Positions 25,453 to 34,077 of a stretch of DNA of 64,000 bases are shown here, piece by piece. The stretch comes from CAYJEQ01 sp964371155 (GTDB taxonomy: Bacteria; Bacillota; Clostridia; Oscillospirales; Ruminococcaceae): contig CAYJLI010000006.1 of NCBI GenBank assembly GCA_964371155.1, forward strand, positions 1 through 64,000, written 5' to 3'. The position numbers were made by a program, and so were the translations under genes. The stretch's first letter is position 1; each line of letters opens with the position of its first letter. Under the pieces are notes generated by a model. It saw only the letters and a list, made by a program, of their open reading frames with translations, did not search any database and was not told the origin of the DNA.

Positions 25453-25470
25453 TTAGGGTAATCACCCTAA
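25453..25470 (+). promoter_or_regulatory. Short hairpin in the rsmA leader
   Basis: TTAGGGT-AATC-ACCCTAA lies 31 bases before the rsmA start. It could be an mRNA hairpin or a protein-binding site. Confidence 0.35.
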
Positions 25471-25501
25471 CAGTAGCAAATATAACTATCGGAGGAAAAC
25501 T

Positions 25502-26374
25502 ATGCAAAATCTATCAAATATATCGGTAATAAAGGATGTCATGACACGGCACGGGTTTACTTTTTCTAAATCCCTTGGTCAAAACTTCCTTACAAACCCC
25601 TCAATTTGCCCTAAAATGGCGGAGCTTTCAGGTGCAAAAAAAGGTGTGGGAGTAATTGAGATAGGTGCAGGGGTGGGTGTGCTCACCAAAGAGCTTGCAG
25701 AGCGTGCTGATAAAGTAATCTGCATTGAGATAGACAAGCGTCTGATGCCGGTGCTCGATGAAACCTTGGGCGAATATGAGAATATAAAAATAATAAACGA
25801 CGATGTCTTAAAGGTGGACTTGCACAAAATAATCTCGGAAGAATTTGAGGGAATGGAAGTTGTGGTATGTGCCAATCTGCCATACTATATTACTTCGCCT
25901 ATAATAATGCATCTTCTCGAAAGTAAGCTTCCGATTAATGCAATTACAGTAATGGTGCAAAAAGAAGCCGCCCAGAGAATTACTGCAAAACCTGCCACAA
26001 GGGAAATAGGTGCAATTACAGTAGCAATAAGATATTACGCCGAACCAAAGCATTTATTTGCGGTATCAAGGGGTTCTTTCATGCCTTCACCAGATGTGGA
26101 TTCGGCTGTAATAAGGCTTGATATACTAAAAAAACCGTCGGTAGAAGTTAAAAGTGAAATGAGCTTTTTTGCAGTGGTGAAAGCTTCGTTTTCTCAAAGA
26201 AGAAAGACAATGGTAAACTGCCTGTCCTCTTATTTTTCTCTGCCCAAATCGGAAGTGCAGGAGATTTTAGCACGCTGTGAAATAAAACTAAACGCAAGGG
26301 CGGAGGAACTTTTAATGGAGGATTTTGCTAAAATTTCCGATGAGATATATAATCTAAAGCCGAATGAAAAATAA
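25502..26374 (+). CDS. rsmA: 16S rRNA adenine(1518/1519) dimethyltransferase RsmA
   Basis: A 290-aa S-adenosylmethionine-dependent enzyme (KsgA/Dim1 family) that dimethylates two adjacent adenines near the 3' end of 16S rRNA late in small-subunit assembly. The family signature SLGQNFL lies near residue 22, the SAM-binding motif I is VIEIGAGVGVLTKELA (about 50-65), and the catalytic motif is NLPYYITSPI (about 124-133). FSQRRKTMVNCLSS is the conserved C-terminal rRNA-binding segment. CGGAGG precedes the ATG. It is a single gene converging on the XRE regulator. Confidence 0.95.
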   Translation: MQNLSNISVIKDVMTRHGFTFSKSLGQNFLTNPSICPKMAELSGAKKGVGVIEIGAGVGVLTKELAERADKVICIEIDKRLMPVLDETLGEYENIKIINDDVLKVDLHKIISEEFEGMEVVVCANLPYYITSPIIMHLLESKLPINAITVMVQKEAAQRITAKPATREIGAITVAIRYYAEPKHLFAVSRGSFMPSPDVDSAVIRLDILKKPSVEVKSEMSFFAVVKASFSQRRKTMVNCLSSYFSLPKSEVQEILARCEIKLNARAEELLMEDFAKISDEIYNLKPNEK

Positions 26375-26415
26375 GTGCATATAACACACTATATATCTTA
26401 ACTTAAATATATAAA

Positions 26416-26460
26416 TCGGGGTATTCTACATTATAATGCAGAATACCCCGATATTAGTTA
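26416..26460. terminator. Terminator between convergent rsmA and the XRE gene
   Basis: TCGGGGTATTCT and AGAATACCCCGA form a 12-bp perfect stem. Weak T-rich sequence follows on the plus strand; on the minus strand TTTATATATTT follows. Confidence 0.75.
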
Positions 26461-26483
26461 TCTTTAAATTACAGTCAGTTATT

Positions 26484-27197
26484 TTAGTCCCTTGGCTTAT
26501 TCATATTAATATCATCCTGTATGCGGTATTCCGCATTTTTAATCAAATTGAGTAGGGAAGAATAAAATAAAGGATAATCATGCTCTAAAAGCTGAGTTGT
26601 AATATGCATGAGCTGAGCCTTTTCAAGCTTATCCATATTCATAATGGGCGAACCACTGCATATTGCCATAGCATTTGCCTCACAGAGGTGCTCAGAAGCA
26701 TTTGCGTAAAAGGAATATGTGTGTGTGGGTAATGAAAATAAACTGTCCTGATTTTTTGGATTGGCAGTGTATACCGTTCTGAACATTTTGTATACATTAA
26801 GCATCAAATAGGATGAAACCTCGTCCACTAAATCATCATTTTCATACTTAGCCATTATATCAAAAAGGACATTTAGTGAATTTGCAATAAGCTTTTTATT
26901 TAAGATAGTTAAAATGTTTGCGGAGGAATTCTCTTTTCCGAGAGAATCGGGTTCAGGGATATCACTTACTGATATTGTATGTCCGCTTTTGTCGGGGGAA
27001 AGTCCGAGCAAATAATCGCAGGATACACCATAGTATGAGGAGGTTTTAATTAAAAAATCAAGACCACATTCTCGTATTCCCTTTTCATAATGGGATAGTA
27101 GCGACTGGGATATACCAAGGTCGCCCGCCACTTTTTTTTGGCTAACACCCCTTTCTTTACGCAAAAGGGTGAGTATTCTGGGAAAATCACCGTTCAT
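26484..27197 (-). CDS. XRE-family helix-turn-helix regulator
   Basis: A 237-aa DNA-binding protein. The Cro/CI-type helix-turn-helix lies at about residues 8-64 (LLRKERGVSQKKVAGDLGISQSLLSHYEKGIRECGLDFL, given in parts: core GVSQKKVAGDLGISQ). The 150-residue C-terminal part is helical and has no family I recognise; it may sense a ligand or dimerise. GGAGG lies before the ATG. It diverges from the phosphatase gene, and repeated TTATAGTAT elements lie just upstream, consistent with autoregulation. Its targets are unknown. Confidence 0.8.
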   Translation of the reverse strand: MNGDFPRILTLLRKERGVSQKKVAGDLGISQSLLSHYEKGIRECGLDFLIKTSSYYGVSCDYLLGLSPDKSGHTISVSDIPEPDSLGKENSSANILTILNKKLIANSLNVLFDIMAKYENDDLVDEVSSYLMLNVYKMFRTVYTANPKNQDSLFSLPTHTYSFYANASEHLCEANAMAICSGSPIMNMDKLEKAQLMHITTQLLEHDYPLFYSSLLNLIKNAEYRIQDDINMNKPRD

Positions 27198-27226
27198 TAT
27201 TAGTTTCCTCCGATTGTTTAACTATC

Positions 27227-27261
27227 TTATAGTATATAGTCAAGTAAAGAAATTATAGTAT
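27227..27261. promoter_or_regulatory. Candidate XRE operator repeats
   Basis: TTATAGTAT occurs at 27227-27235 and again at 27253-27261, 26 bases apart, within 65 bases of the XRE start codon. Confidence 0.35.
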
Positions 27262-27435
27262 AAATGCCCTAATTTGTAAATACAAAAAGTAATATTTATC
27301 TTTTTTTTCTTTCTTTTTTTCAGCTTTTTCTATATTAAATTGTGTAAATTGACAAATTTTGCATTAAAAAACAATAAAATCCTTCCCCGTAAATTAATAA
27401 AATGTAAATAATATTGCTAATAGGTGTAAATCCTA

Positions 27436-27464
27436 TTGACTAAATATGATAATATGCGTAATAT
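27436..27464 (+). promoter_or_regulatory. Candidate promoter of the histidine phosphatase gene
   Basis: TTGACT (27436-27441) and TAATAT (27459-27464) are 17 bases apart. Confidence 0.55.
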
Positions 27465-27501
27465 GAAGATTATAGAGGGCAAATTTTACTAATTGGAGAA
27501 A

Positions 27502-28146
27502 ATGATATATTTTATGAGAAGTTATAAACTGCATTTTATCAGGCATGGTATTACAGAGGGGAATAAACAAGGCGTGTATGTGGGAAGAAGTGATGTATCA
27601 GTCACAGAAGAAGGCATGCAAATGATTAAGATGCTCGATGAAGAAATGGACTATCCATATGTCGAGAGAATATACACAAGCCCACTGCTTCGTTGTAGGC
27701 AAACAGCGGATATTATCTACCCAGATAGGGAAAAGATAATAGTTGATGGCTTAACTGAGATAGACTTCGGAGAGTTTGAAGGCAGAAGTTATGAAGAGCT
27801 TAAAAATGATAAAAGATTTGTAAATTGGATTGCAAATTCAGCCGAAAATGATTTGCCATTCGGAGAGAGTGCCTCCGATTTTTTAAATAGGACAACGCAG
27901 GCACTAAACGATATATTTAATAATATGATGACCGAAGGCATTTTTGACGCCGCTGTTTTTACACATGGAGGCGTAATAATGAATTTATTTGCTGCACTGG
28001 GGCTCCCACAAAGGCAGATTTCGGAGTGGGTCACCGAAAATGGCAAAGGATATACCGTGCTCATGACACCTCAGATGTGGACAAGGGATGGAGTGTTTGA
28101 AATTTACGATATCGTACCTAAGCCAAGAAGGGACGCAGAGGATTAA
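27502..28146 (+). CDS. Histidine phosphatase family protein
   Basis: A cytosolic phosphoglycerate-mutase-like phosphatase of about 214 aa. The catalytic RHG motif is in LHFIRHGITEGN, the second active-site region is TSPLLRCRQTAD, and the downstream pair is TEIDFGEFEG and VFTHGGVIM. Relatives include phosphoglycerate mutase-like enzymes and the alpha-ribazole phosphatase CobC; the nearby cobO gene makes a cobalamin role possible but not shown. Starts at TTG 27493, ATG 27502 and ATG 27514 are in frame. GGAG (27495-27498) is rather close to 27502 and far from 27514, so the start is uncertain by four codons. Confidence 0.82.
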   Translation: MIYFMRSYKLHFIRHGITEGNKQGVYVGRSDVSVTEEGMQMIKMLDEEMDYPYVERIYTSPLLRCRQTADIIYPDREKIIVDGLTEIDFGEFEGRSYEELKNDKRFVNWIANSAENDLPFGESASDFLNRTTQALNDIFNNMMTEGIFDAAVFTHGGVIMNLFAALGLPQRQISEWVTENGKGYTVLMTPQMWTRDGVFEIYDIVPKPRRDAED

Positions 28147-28309
28147 ACCTAAATTTAATGTCAATAATTAATATGGAGATTAGCATAGAAAATTAAGCTA
28201 ATTATTTATCAAAACCCTCACTCAAGGATGGGAAAGGGAGATAACAATCTCCATTCTTTCGGAGATTTCAAAAAATATTTGTGCAGTGCACAGAATGGAG
28301 ACTTTTATT

Positions 28310-28837
28310 ATGGATAATCAAAGTTTAGTTCACCTTTATGTGGGTGATGGCAAAGGAAAAACAACCGCTGCAATAGGACTTGCTATAAGATGTATAGGAA
28401 ATGGTGGCAAAGTAAAAGTTTATCAGTTTTTAAAAGGAAAGCACAGTGCGGAGCTTACCACACTCGATAAATTAGGCGTTAAAGTGGTTCAGACCGATGC
28501 AGTGCAGAAATTTACATTTCAGATGAGCGAAGCGGAAAAAGAAGAATGCAAAAACGACTGCTCGGCATGTTTTTCCGAAGCTGCCGAAGATATAATAAGC
28601 GGTGAGTATGATTTAATAGTGCTCGATGAAGTAGTGGACGCTGTGAATGCATATATGCTCACAAAAGAAGAATTAGTGGAATATGTCTCTAAAAGGTCTG
28701 ATAAAACCGAAGTAGTCATGACGGGAAGAAACCCAAAGCAGGAAATAGTGGATATAGCTGATTACCACACACTGATGACTGCGCAGAAACATCCCTATCA
28801 AGAGGGAATAGGAGCGAGAAAAGGGATAGAATATTAA
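28310..28837 (+). CDS. cobO: Cob(I)yrinic acid a,c-diamide adenosyltransferase (CobO/BtuR family)
   Basis: A 175-aa cytosolic P-loop enzyme that transfers the adenosyl group of ATP to the cobalt of corrinoids. The nucleotide-binding loop is VGDGKGKTTAAIG (about residues 10-22). IVLDEVVDAV is the Walker B-like segment, and the C-terminus has TGRNPKQEIVDIADYHTLM and the family ending HPYQEGIGARKGIEY. ATG 28310 is chosen because GGAG lies nine bases upstream; upstream in-frame ATGs lack a site. No cobalamin riboswitch was recognised before it. The membrane protein gene follows after 36 bases. Confidence 0.9.
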   Translation: MDNQSLVHLYVGDGKGKTTAAIGLAIRCIGNGGKVKVYQFLKGKHSAELTTLDKLGVKVVQTDAVQKFTFQMSEAEKEECKNDCSACFSEAAEDIISGEYDLIVLDEVVDAVNAYMLTKEELVEYVSKRSDKTEVVMTGRNPKQEIVDIADYHTLMTAQKHPYQEGIGARKGIEY

Positions 28838-28873
28838 AAGAAGTGCTAAAGCAGTATTAGAGGAGGTGGCAAA

Positions 28874-29779
28874 ATTAAATATTTACATGTAGTTATTAAA
28901 AAGAATTCAAAAATTGCACTAAAAAACAATTGGATTACAGCTTCTGCGATAGTGTTTATTTTTCTTGGAATAAATATTTTATTTACCATACTTGATACCG
29001 TACTGTTTTCACTTTTAGGGATACCTGCATTTGTGGATATAGGAGTTACAGCAAATAATTACCTCGACAATCTACCAAACACCTCACCACAGGCAATGCT
29101 GTACACATTATTTATATCAATTACTTATTTTATAGTCATTGCGCCGCTTATGCTTGGAACTTCAAATTGGTTTTACTCGCTCACAGGCGGTAAAAAGATG
29201 GATATTGCATCAGTTTTTATATTTTTTGATAGAATAGAATTCATGATTAAATCATGGGTGATTAATATTATTATTGCTATTCGCACGATATTATGGGGCG
29301 CACTGTTTTTTTCAGTACCGATATTAATTAGTTATTTGATAAACGGATTTTCTACTGAAAATTTAGGAACATTCCTACAAAGCATGTATTTGGTGGCAAA
29401 TTTGGGCTGCTTAGTGCTCTATGTGATTGCAGCAATTGCAACATTCTTAGCGCACTCAAAATACTTTTTATCGCATTATCTTATAATAGAAAATAAGCAT
29501 ATTTCTCCGCACAGAGCGGTGCGACTTTCGGCGAATATAACAAAGGGGAAAAGGCAACAAATACTTAAATTTAAACTGTCCTTTCTACCTCTCTTACTTC
29601 CATCACTATTAATAATCCCACTATTTTATACGATGCCATACTATGGCACAGGGCTTGCGTTATATGGTAGAGTTATGATTTCGGTATGGAAATCTGAGCA
29701 TCCTGAAGAAATAATATACGGTGATAATATAAATCAAGAAGAGGAAGACATACCACAGTATATTCAGACAGACTTATAA
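28874..29779 (+). CDS. DUF975-like polytopic membrane protein with an apparent AUU start
   Basis: About 301 aa if it starts at ATT 28874. The frame has no ATG, GTG or TTG between the stop at 28847 and GTG 28952, yet a perfect AGGAGGTG lies at 28861-28868, seven bases before ATT. The extra N-terminus (KKNSKIALKNNWITASA) is the start expected of DUF975-like proteins, and starting at 28952 would remove it along with part of the first membrane segment. About five hydrophobic segments follow, then a conserved LSANITKGKRQQILKF motif and an acidic tail. The family's function is unknown. It lies behind cobO and ends in a hairpin terminator. A base error creating ATT from ATG is the alternative. Confidence 0.7.
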   Translation: MKYLHVVIKKNSKIALKNNWITASAIVFIFLGINILFTILDTVLFSLLGIPAFVDIGVTANNYLDNLPNTSPQAMLYTLFISITYFIVIAPLMLGTSNWFYSLTGGKKMDIASVFIFFDRIEFMIKSWVINIIIAIRTILWGALFFSVPILISYLINGFSTENLGTFLQSMYLVANLGCLVLYVIAAIATFLAHSKYFLSHYLIIENKHISPHRAVRLSANITKGKRQQILKFKLSFLPLLLPSLLIIPLFYTMPYYGTGLALYGRVMISVWKSEHPEEIIYGDNINQEEEDIPQYIQTDL

Positions 29780-29783
29780 AATA

Positions 29784-29829
29784 TAAACTGCTAATTAGGT
29801 GAGTAATATTGCCTGTTGGCAGTTTTTAT
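29784..29829 (+). terminator. Terminator after the DUF975-like gene
   Basis: AAACTGC and GCAGTTT pair across a long loop with an inner AGG/CCT stem, followed by TTATT. Confidence 0.6.
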
Positions 29830-30058
29830 TCTCTATAAGCATTTTCTGTGTCAACTTATAGATGAATAGGGTGGTAATTTCGCTTTAGTCGGTTAAAGTT
29901 TTCGGATGAAAAAAATATCTTAATTGCAAAAAAAATAAATAATTTGTGCGGAAATCAGCTGTTTTGCAAGTGTAAGTTAATCTGTATTGCATTATTGGCT
30001 CTTTGTCAAATAAAGCATAAAATTAATACGGAAAAATGACGAATTATCCAAAAATATA

Positions 30059-30087
30059 TTGACAAATATTCACAACAAGAGTAAAAT
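30059..30087 (+). promoter_or_regulatory. Promoter of gdhA
   Basis: A perfect -35 TTGACA (30059-30064) and TAAAAT (30082-30087) are exactly 17 bases apart. Confidence 0.8.
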
Positions 30088-30122
30088 TTATTGTAGCAAA
30101 CGCTTCATTTTGCTACAATAAA
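30087..30122 (+). promoter_or_regulatory. Long inverted repeat at the gdhA transcription start
   Basis: TTTATTGTAGCAAA (30087-30100) and TTTGCTACAATAAA (30109-30122) are perfectly complementary around CGCTTCAT. It starts at the last base of the -10 box and covers the expected transcription start. It would serve as an operator, or as a 5' mRNA hairpin. No U run follows, so it is not a standard terminator. Confidence 0.75.
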
Positions 30123-30168
30123 ATGAGTAATAGACATAACTAAAGTTATGTTCAAGGAGGAAATGTCA

Positions 30169-31518
30169 ATGAATTTTAAAAGTGCATATTTACAGAAAGT
30201 CTACGACAAGGTTTGTGACCGCAATAAAGGTGAGGAAGAATTCTTACAAGCGGTTAGAGAAGTTCTTGAGTCCCTTGAGCCAGTAGTTGCAAAAAAACCT
30301 GAAATAGAAAAAACAGGTATCATTGATCGTTTAGTTGAACCAGAGCGTTTTATCCAGTTCAGAGTAGCTTGGGTTGACGACAATGGCGATGTACAGGTTA
30401 ACAGAGGTTACAGAGTTCAGTACAATTCTGCAATCGGCCCATACAAAGGCGGTTTAAGATTTGACTCCACAGTAAATGCAAGCATCATCAAATTCTTAGG
30501 ATTTGAGCAGGTGTTTAAAAACTCCTTAACCACACTACCTATGGGTGGCGGTAAAGGTGGTTCCGACTTTACTCCAATAGGCAAGAGCGACGCTGAAGTT
30601 ATGCGTTTCTGCCAAGCATTCATGACAGAGCTACAAAGACATATCGGCCCAGACCTCGATGTTCCAGCAGGAGATATCGGTGTAGGCGCAAGAGAAATCG
30701 GTTATATGTACGGTCAGTACAAGCGTGTTCGCAACGCTTGGCAGAACGGCGTATTAACTGGTAAGGGTCTAACATACGGCGGAAGCTTTTTCCGTCCAGA
30801 AGCTACCGGTTATGGTGCAGTTTACTTTGCTAACGAAATGATTAAATATAAAAACGACGAAATCAAAGGCAAAACAGTTGTTATCTCAGGTTATGGTAAT
30901 GTTGCTTGGGGTACAGCACAAAAATGCTTAGAGCTCGGCGCAAAAGTTATTGCTTTCTCAGGAATTGAAGGCTATGTACATGACGAAGCAGGCCTTGATG
31001 CAGATAAAATTGAATACATGCTAAGCATCAGAGCGGGCAAAACTACAATGGAAGATTACGCTAAAAAATACGGCGCAAAATTCTATCCAAATCAGCGTCC
31101 TTGGGGTGTTAAAGCTGATATGGCATTCCCTTGTGCAACACAGAATGAGCTTAACTTTGAAGAAGCAAAAGCACTTGTTGCTAATGGCGTTAAATATGTA
31201 GTTGAAGGCGCTAACATGCCTTGTACACCTGAAGCTGTTCATCACTTCCATGAAAATGGTGTATTCTTTGCTCCAGGTAAAGCTTCCAATGCGGGCGGCG
31301 TATCTGTTTCCGGTCTTGAAATGAGCCAAAACTCACAGCGTCTATCATGGACACCTGAAGAAGTTGATGAAAAACTAAAGAGAATTATGGCAGATATATT
31401 CAAGGCTTCCGTAGAAGCTGCTGCTGAATATGATCATAAGGACAATTTAGTAGTTGGTGCAAATATTGCAGGCTTTAATAAAGTTGCTACAGCTATGCTT
31501 GCACTTGGCGTTATCTAA
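30169..31518 (+). CDS. gdhA: NADP-type glutamate dehydrogenase
   Basis: A 449-aa cytosolic enzyme that makes glutamate from 2-oxoglutarate and ammonium with NAD(P)H. It matches the hexameric bacterial type in length. The substrate-binding site is RVQYNSAIGPYKGGLRF (about 79-95), and the catalytic lysine lies in LPMGGGKGGSDF (about 122-133). The nucleotide fold is VVISGYGNVAWG (about 237-248). ATG 30169 is preferred, with AGGAGG eight bases upstream; an in-frame ATG at 30148 precedes that site. It has its own strong promoter with an inverted repeat over the start region and a clear terminator. Coenzyme preference is inferred from the family. Confidence 0.95.
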   Translation: MNFKSAYLQKVYDKVCDRNKGEEEFLQAVREVLESLEPVVAKKPEIEKTGIIDRLVEPERFIQFRVAWVDDNGDVQVNRGYRVQYNSAIGPYKGGLRFDSTVNASIIKFLGFEQVFKNSLTTLPMGGGKGGSDFTPIGKSDAEVMRFCQAFMTELQRHIGPDLDVPAGDIGVGAREIGYMYGQYKRVRNAWQNGVLTGKGLTYGGSFFRPEATGYGAVYFANEMIKYKNDEIKGKTVVISGYGNVAWGTAQKCLELGAKVIAFSGIEGYVHDEAGLDADKIEYMLSIRAGKTTMEDYAKKYGAKFYPNQRPWGVKADMAFPCATQNELNFEEAKALVANGVKYVVEGANMPCTPEAVHHFHENGVFFAPGKASNAGGVSVSGLEMSQNSQRLSWTPEEVDEKLKRIMADIFKASVEAAAEYDHKDNLVVGANIAGFNKVATAMLALGVI

Positions 31519-31541
31519 TTAAATGTAAATATATAAATCTA

Positions 31542-31590
31542 TTAAGCCAAAGCACAATGAAAATTGAGCTTTGGCTTAATTTTTATTATT
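31542..31590 (+). terminator. Intrinsic terminator after gdhA
   Basis: TTAAGCCAAAGC and GCTTTGGCTTAA form a 12-bp perfect stem followed by TTTTTATT. Confidence 0.9.
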
Positions 31591-31757
31591 TTTAAAATAA
31601 ATTTAATATATAATATTTAAGTTACATTATGTAATATACACATAAAATGCAATATAAATAGTGTAAAATGTCGAAAATCAAATCGAATATTGACATATTT
31701 CCACATATAATATAGAATATACAATTAGATATGATAAATGATCATGTGAGGTGGATT

Positions 31758-33134
31758 ATGCAGCAATATATAATTTATTTAGTAATAGCTATAGCAGTCA
31801 TGTTAGTTTTGTATTTATTTAAAAAAAATCTTAAAAAAACTAATCCAACCCACGAACGTGACGAATACTCAAATGCACTCACATTTAAAGAATTTGAAAA
31901 AAAAGCGGAAGAAATTCTTAGAAAAGCAAAAGCAGATGAATATATGCTTATAACATTCGAGATAGATCATTTTGCCGATATTATCGCAGGCTATGATAAA
32001 GCGAATATAGAAAAAATACTCACCCGATTAACGGACAGTATAACACCTCCAAATATGCCTTATGAAGGGGTTATTTGTCGATTAGAGGGAAGTCATTATG
32101 CTGTGCTTGCCAAAAAAATCGAATATTCAAAACTTGAGGAAGTTTTTTATAATATTCCTAAAATGTCAATAGATAAGATATTAGTTGATAATAGACTTCC
32201 GCAAACAACAATGAATATCAGTGCTGGAGTTTGTTATATTTGGTCAGTTAGTTCTCACCTTTATCGATTTATGGAATATGCAGATATTGCTAAATCGAGT
32301 AAAAAGCATATATTTGGCTCAACTATAGCTGAGTTTACCGAAGATATGCTTACAAAACAAATTGAAGTCAGCGATGTTACGAAAAAAATGCAACAAGCAC
32401 TCCAAAAGCGTCAATTTATACCATATTTGCAGCCAAAAATAGATTTAAAGACGAATAATATAACAGGCGCCGAAATACTTGTGAGATGGCAGTCCGATAC
32501 GGAGATGATTGCACCAGGTAAATTCATCCCTGTGATGGAAGAAAACGGTTTTATTGGCACTTTAGATTTTTATATGTTTGAAGAAACATGTAAACTTTGG
32601 AGGATGCTCTTAAAAAACAAAATACAAACTGTTGAAACATTAAGCGTAAACCTTTCAAGGATTACATTACTGCGTCCCGACCTCAATGAAAAGCTGCTAA
32701 AAATTATTTCCTACTACCAATTAGAACCAGGAATGATTGAGCTTGAAATTACTGAATCTGCATTTGCTGGAAATGTAGATTTCATGACAACAAAGATCAG
32801 TTCACTAAGAGAAGATGGATTTTTAATTGCGATTGATGACTTTGGAAGCAATTACTCCACACTGACATCACTTTTTGCAATAGAAGCAAATGTAGTAAAA
32901 TTTGATAGAGCATTTACAGATATTATGGTTACCCAAAGGGGTAAAGCGTTTCTCTCTTCAATGATTATTGTATTGCAAAATGCAAGCTTTAAAATTGTTT
33001 TTGAAGGAATTGAAACATCGGAGCAAAACCAAATGATTTCTGAATACGGATGTGATATTGGTCAGGGATATTTTTATGCAAGACCAATGCCGTACAGTGA
33101 TTTTATTAATCTGATTAGAAGTTATATTATTTAG
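31758..33134 (+). CDS. Membrane-anchored EAL-domain c-di-GMP phosphodiesterase with a degenerate GGDEF domain
   Basis: A 458-aa protein. One transmembrane helix lies at residues 1-22. A GGDEF-fold domain (about 45-195) has lost its active site: EGSHY stands where GGDEF should be, so it cannot be a cyclase. The EAL domain (about 215-455) has EIL in place of EAL but keeps the glutamate. It also keeps VNLS, LEITES, IDDFG, VKFD, EGIET and QGYFYARP, so hydrolysis of c-di-GMP is likely. ATG 31758 is chosen because GAGGTGG lies just upstream; ATG 31731 precedes that site. The gene is single, and its bidirectional terminator is shared with prmC. It may oppose the diguanylate cyclase at the start of the window. 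Confidence 0.88.
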   Translation: MQQYIIYLVIAIAVMLVLYLFKKNLKKTNPTHERDEYSNALTFKEFEKKAEEILRKAKADEYMLITFEIDHFADIIAGYDKANIEKILTRLTDSITPPNMPYEGVICRLEGSHYAVLAKKIEYSKLEEVFYNIPKMSIDKILVDNRLPQTTMNISAGVCYIWSVSSHLYRFMEYADIAKSSKKHIFGSTIAEFTEDMLTKQIEVSDVTKKMQQALQKRQFIPYLQPKIDLKTNNITGAEILVRWQSDTEMIAPGKFIPVMEENGFIGTLDFYMFEETCKLWRMLLKNKIQTVETLSVNLSRITLLRPDLNEKLLKIISYYQLEPGMIELEITESAFAGNVDFMTTKISSLREDGFLIAIDDFGSNYSTLTSLFAIEANVVKFDRAFTDIMVTQRGKAFLSSMIIVLQNASFKIVFEGIETSEQNQMISEYGCDIGQGYFYARPMPYSDFINLIRSYII

Positions 33135-33172
33135 TTTTTTATACTGAATATATTATAATTAAGATATTATTA

Positions 33173-33216
33173 AATGGTGTGTCCTCTGCTTTAAGCAGAG
33201 GACACACCATTTTTAT
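33173..33216. terminator. Bidirectional terminator between the EAL gene and prmC
   Basis: ATGGTGTGTCCTCTGCTT and AAGCAGAGGACACACCAT form an 18-bp perfect palindrome with TTTTTATTT on the right and a T-rich run on the opposite strand. Confidence 0.9.
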
Positions 33217-33225
33217 TTATTAAAA

Positions 33226-34077
33226 CTATTTAAATCCGTAAACTACCCTTGGTATATTACAAAAATCTGATTTATAAGCAATGTCTTTATACCCATTTGC
33301 TTTTAATATCTCCATTACTTCCCCATGCTGATGGATACCCACTTCAAATACAATAGCTCCACCATGTCTTATCTGTTTGGCATAGGACTTAGCTATTTGC
33401 CTATAAAAATTAAGGCCGTCCTCACCACCACAAAGCGCAATATATGGCTCATTTAGAACCTCGGGCTCAAGAGTGGGAATATCAAGCTTAGGAATATATG
33501 GCGGATTAGATACTATCAAATCAAGAGGGCTGTCGAAACTGTAATTTAACACATCGTCCGATATGACTTCTACTACTTCGCAAACATTATTCAGCTTAAC
33601 ATTTTCGCTAAGATAGGGGAGTGCCTCATTTGATAATTCCACTGCATACATTTTTTCTATATCACTATTTTTGCTTATTGCAATGGCTATTGCACCGCTA
33701 CCACTGCATAAATCTGCACATAGTTTATATTGGTTTGCCCCAATAAGCTCTAAGGCGGTTTCTACTAATACTTCAGTGTCTGAGCGTGGGATTAGCACAC
33801 CTGTGCCCACCTTCATTGGTAAGCCATAGAATTCCCAGCTTCCTAAAATGTACTGAAGTGGCTCAAAAGCAAGCCTACGAGTTAGCATGTCGTTAAAAAG
33901 GTTTTGTTGCTCAGTGCTAAGTAAAGTATCGCCTTTAAGTGGGAGATACGCCCTACTAATACCACAAACATGCTCAAGCATTTGTGAAATTTCAAAAGCA
34001 TAGCAATTTGGTTCATTTTCTTTAAGCAGTCTGCACCCATGTTCATACATATCTTTAGCGGTTTTTCTTAGTTCCAT
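33226..34077 (-). CDS. prmC: Release factor N5-glutamine methyltransferase PrmC
   Basis: A 283-aa cytosolic SAM-dependent enzyme that methylates the glutamine of the GGQ motif in release factors 1 and 2. The N-terminal helical domain recognises the factor. The SAM motif is CADLCSGSGAIAIAIS (about 121-136), and the catalytic NPPYIP motif lies near residue 189. Its start overlaps the end of yqhQ by ten bases, so translation is coupled. In many clostridia this pair lies next to prfA; here prfA is about 20 kb away. Confidence 0.93.
   Translation of the reverse strand: MELRKTAKDMYEHGCRLLKENEPNCYAFEISQMLEHVCGISRAYLPLKGDTLLSTEQQNLFNDMLTRRLAFEPLQYILGSWEFYGLPMKVGTGVLIPRSDTEVLVETALELIGANQYKLCADLCSGSGAIAIAISKNSDIEKMYAVELSNEALPYLSENVKLNNVCEVVEVISDDVLNYSFDSPLDLIVSNPPYIPKLDIPTLEPEVLNEPYIALCGGEDGLNFYRQIAKSYAKQIRHGGAIVFEVGIHQHGEVMEILKANGYKDIAYKSDFCNIPRVVYGFK

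Larger units (their letters stand above)
27198..27501. other. Divergent non-coding region
   Basis: It holds the direct repeats near the XRE gene (27227-27261), a long AT-rich stretch and the promoter at 27436-27464. Confidence 0.6.
29780..30168. other. Non-coding stretch upstream of gdhA
   Basis: It holds a terminator (29784-29829), AT-rich sequence, the gdhA promoter and a long inverted repeat. Confidence 0.6.

Noticed and set aside
27493..27501. TTG 27493 as the start of the phosphatase gene
   Set aside because: It overlaps the only ribosome binding site (GGAG 27495-27498), so the ribosome could not use that site to start there.
28147..28309. Cobalamin riboswitch before cobO
   Set aside because: No B12-box sequence or the expected long leader is present; only small local hairpins are seen.
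30059..30075. Rex-binding site in the gdhA promoter (TTGACAAATATTCACAA)
   Set aside because: Only the right half matches the TTCACAA half-site; the left half and spacing do not fit an 18-bp palindrome.
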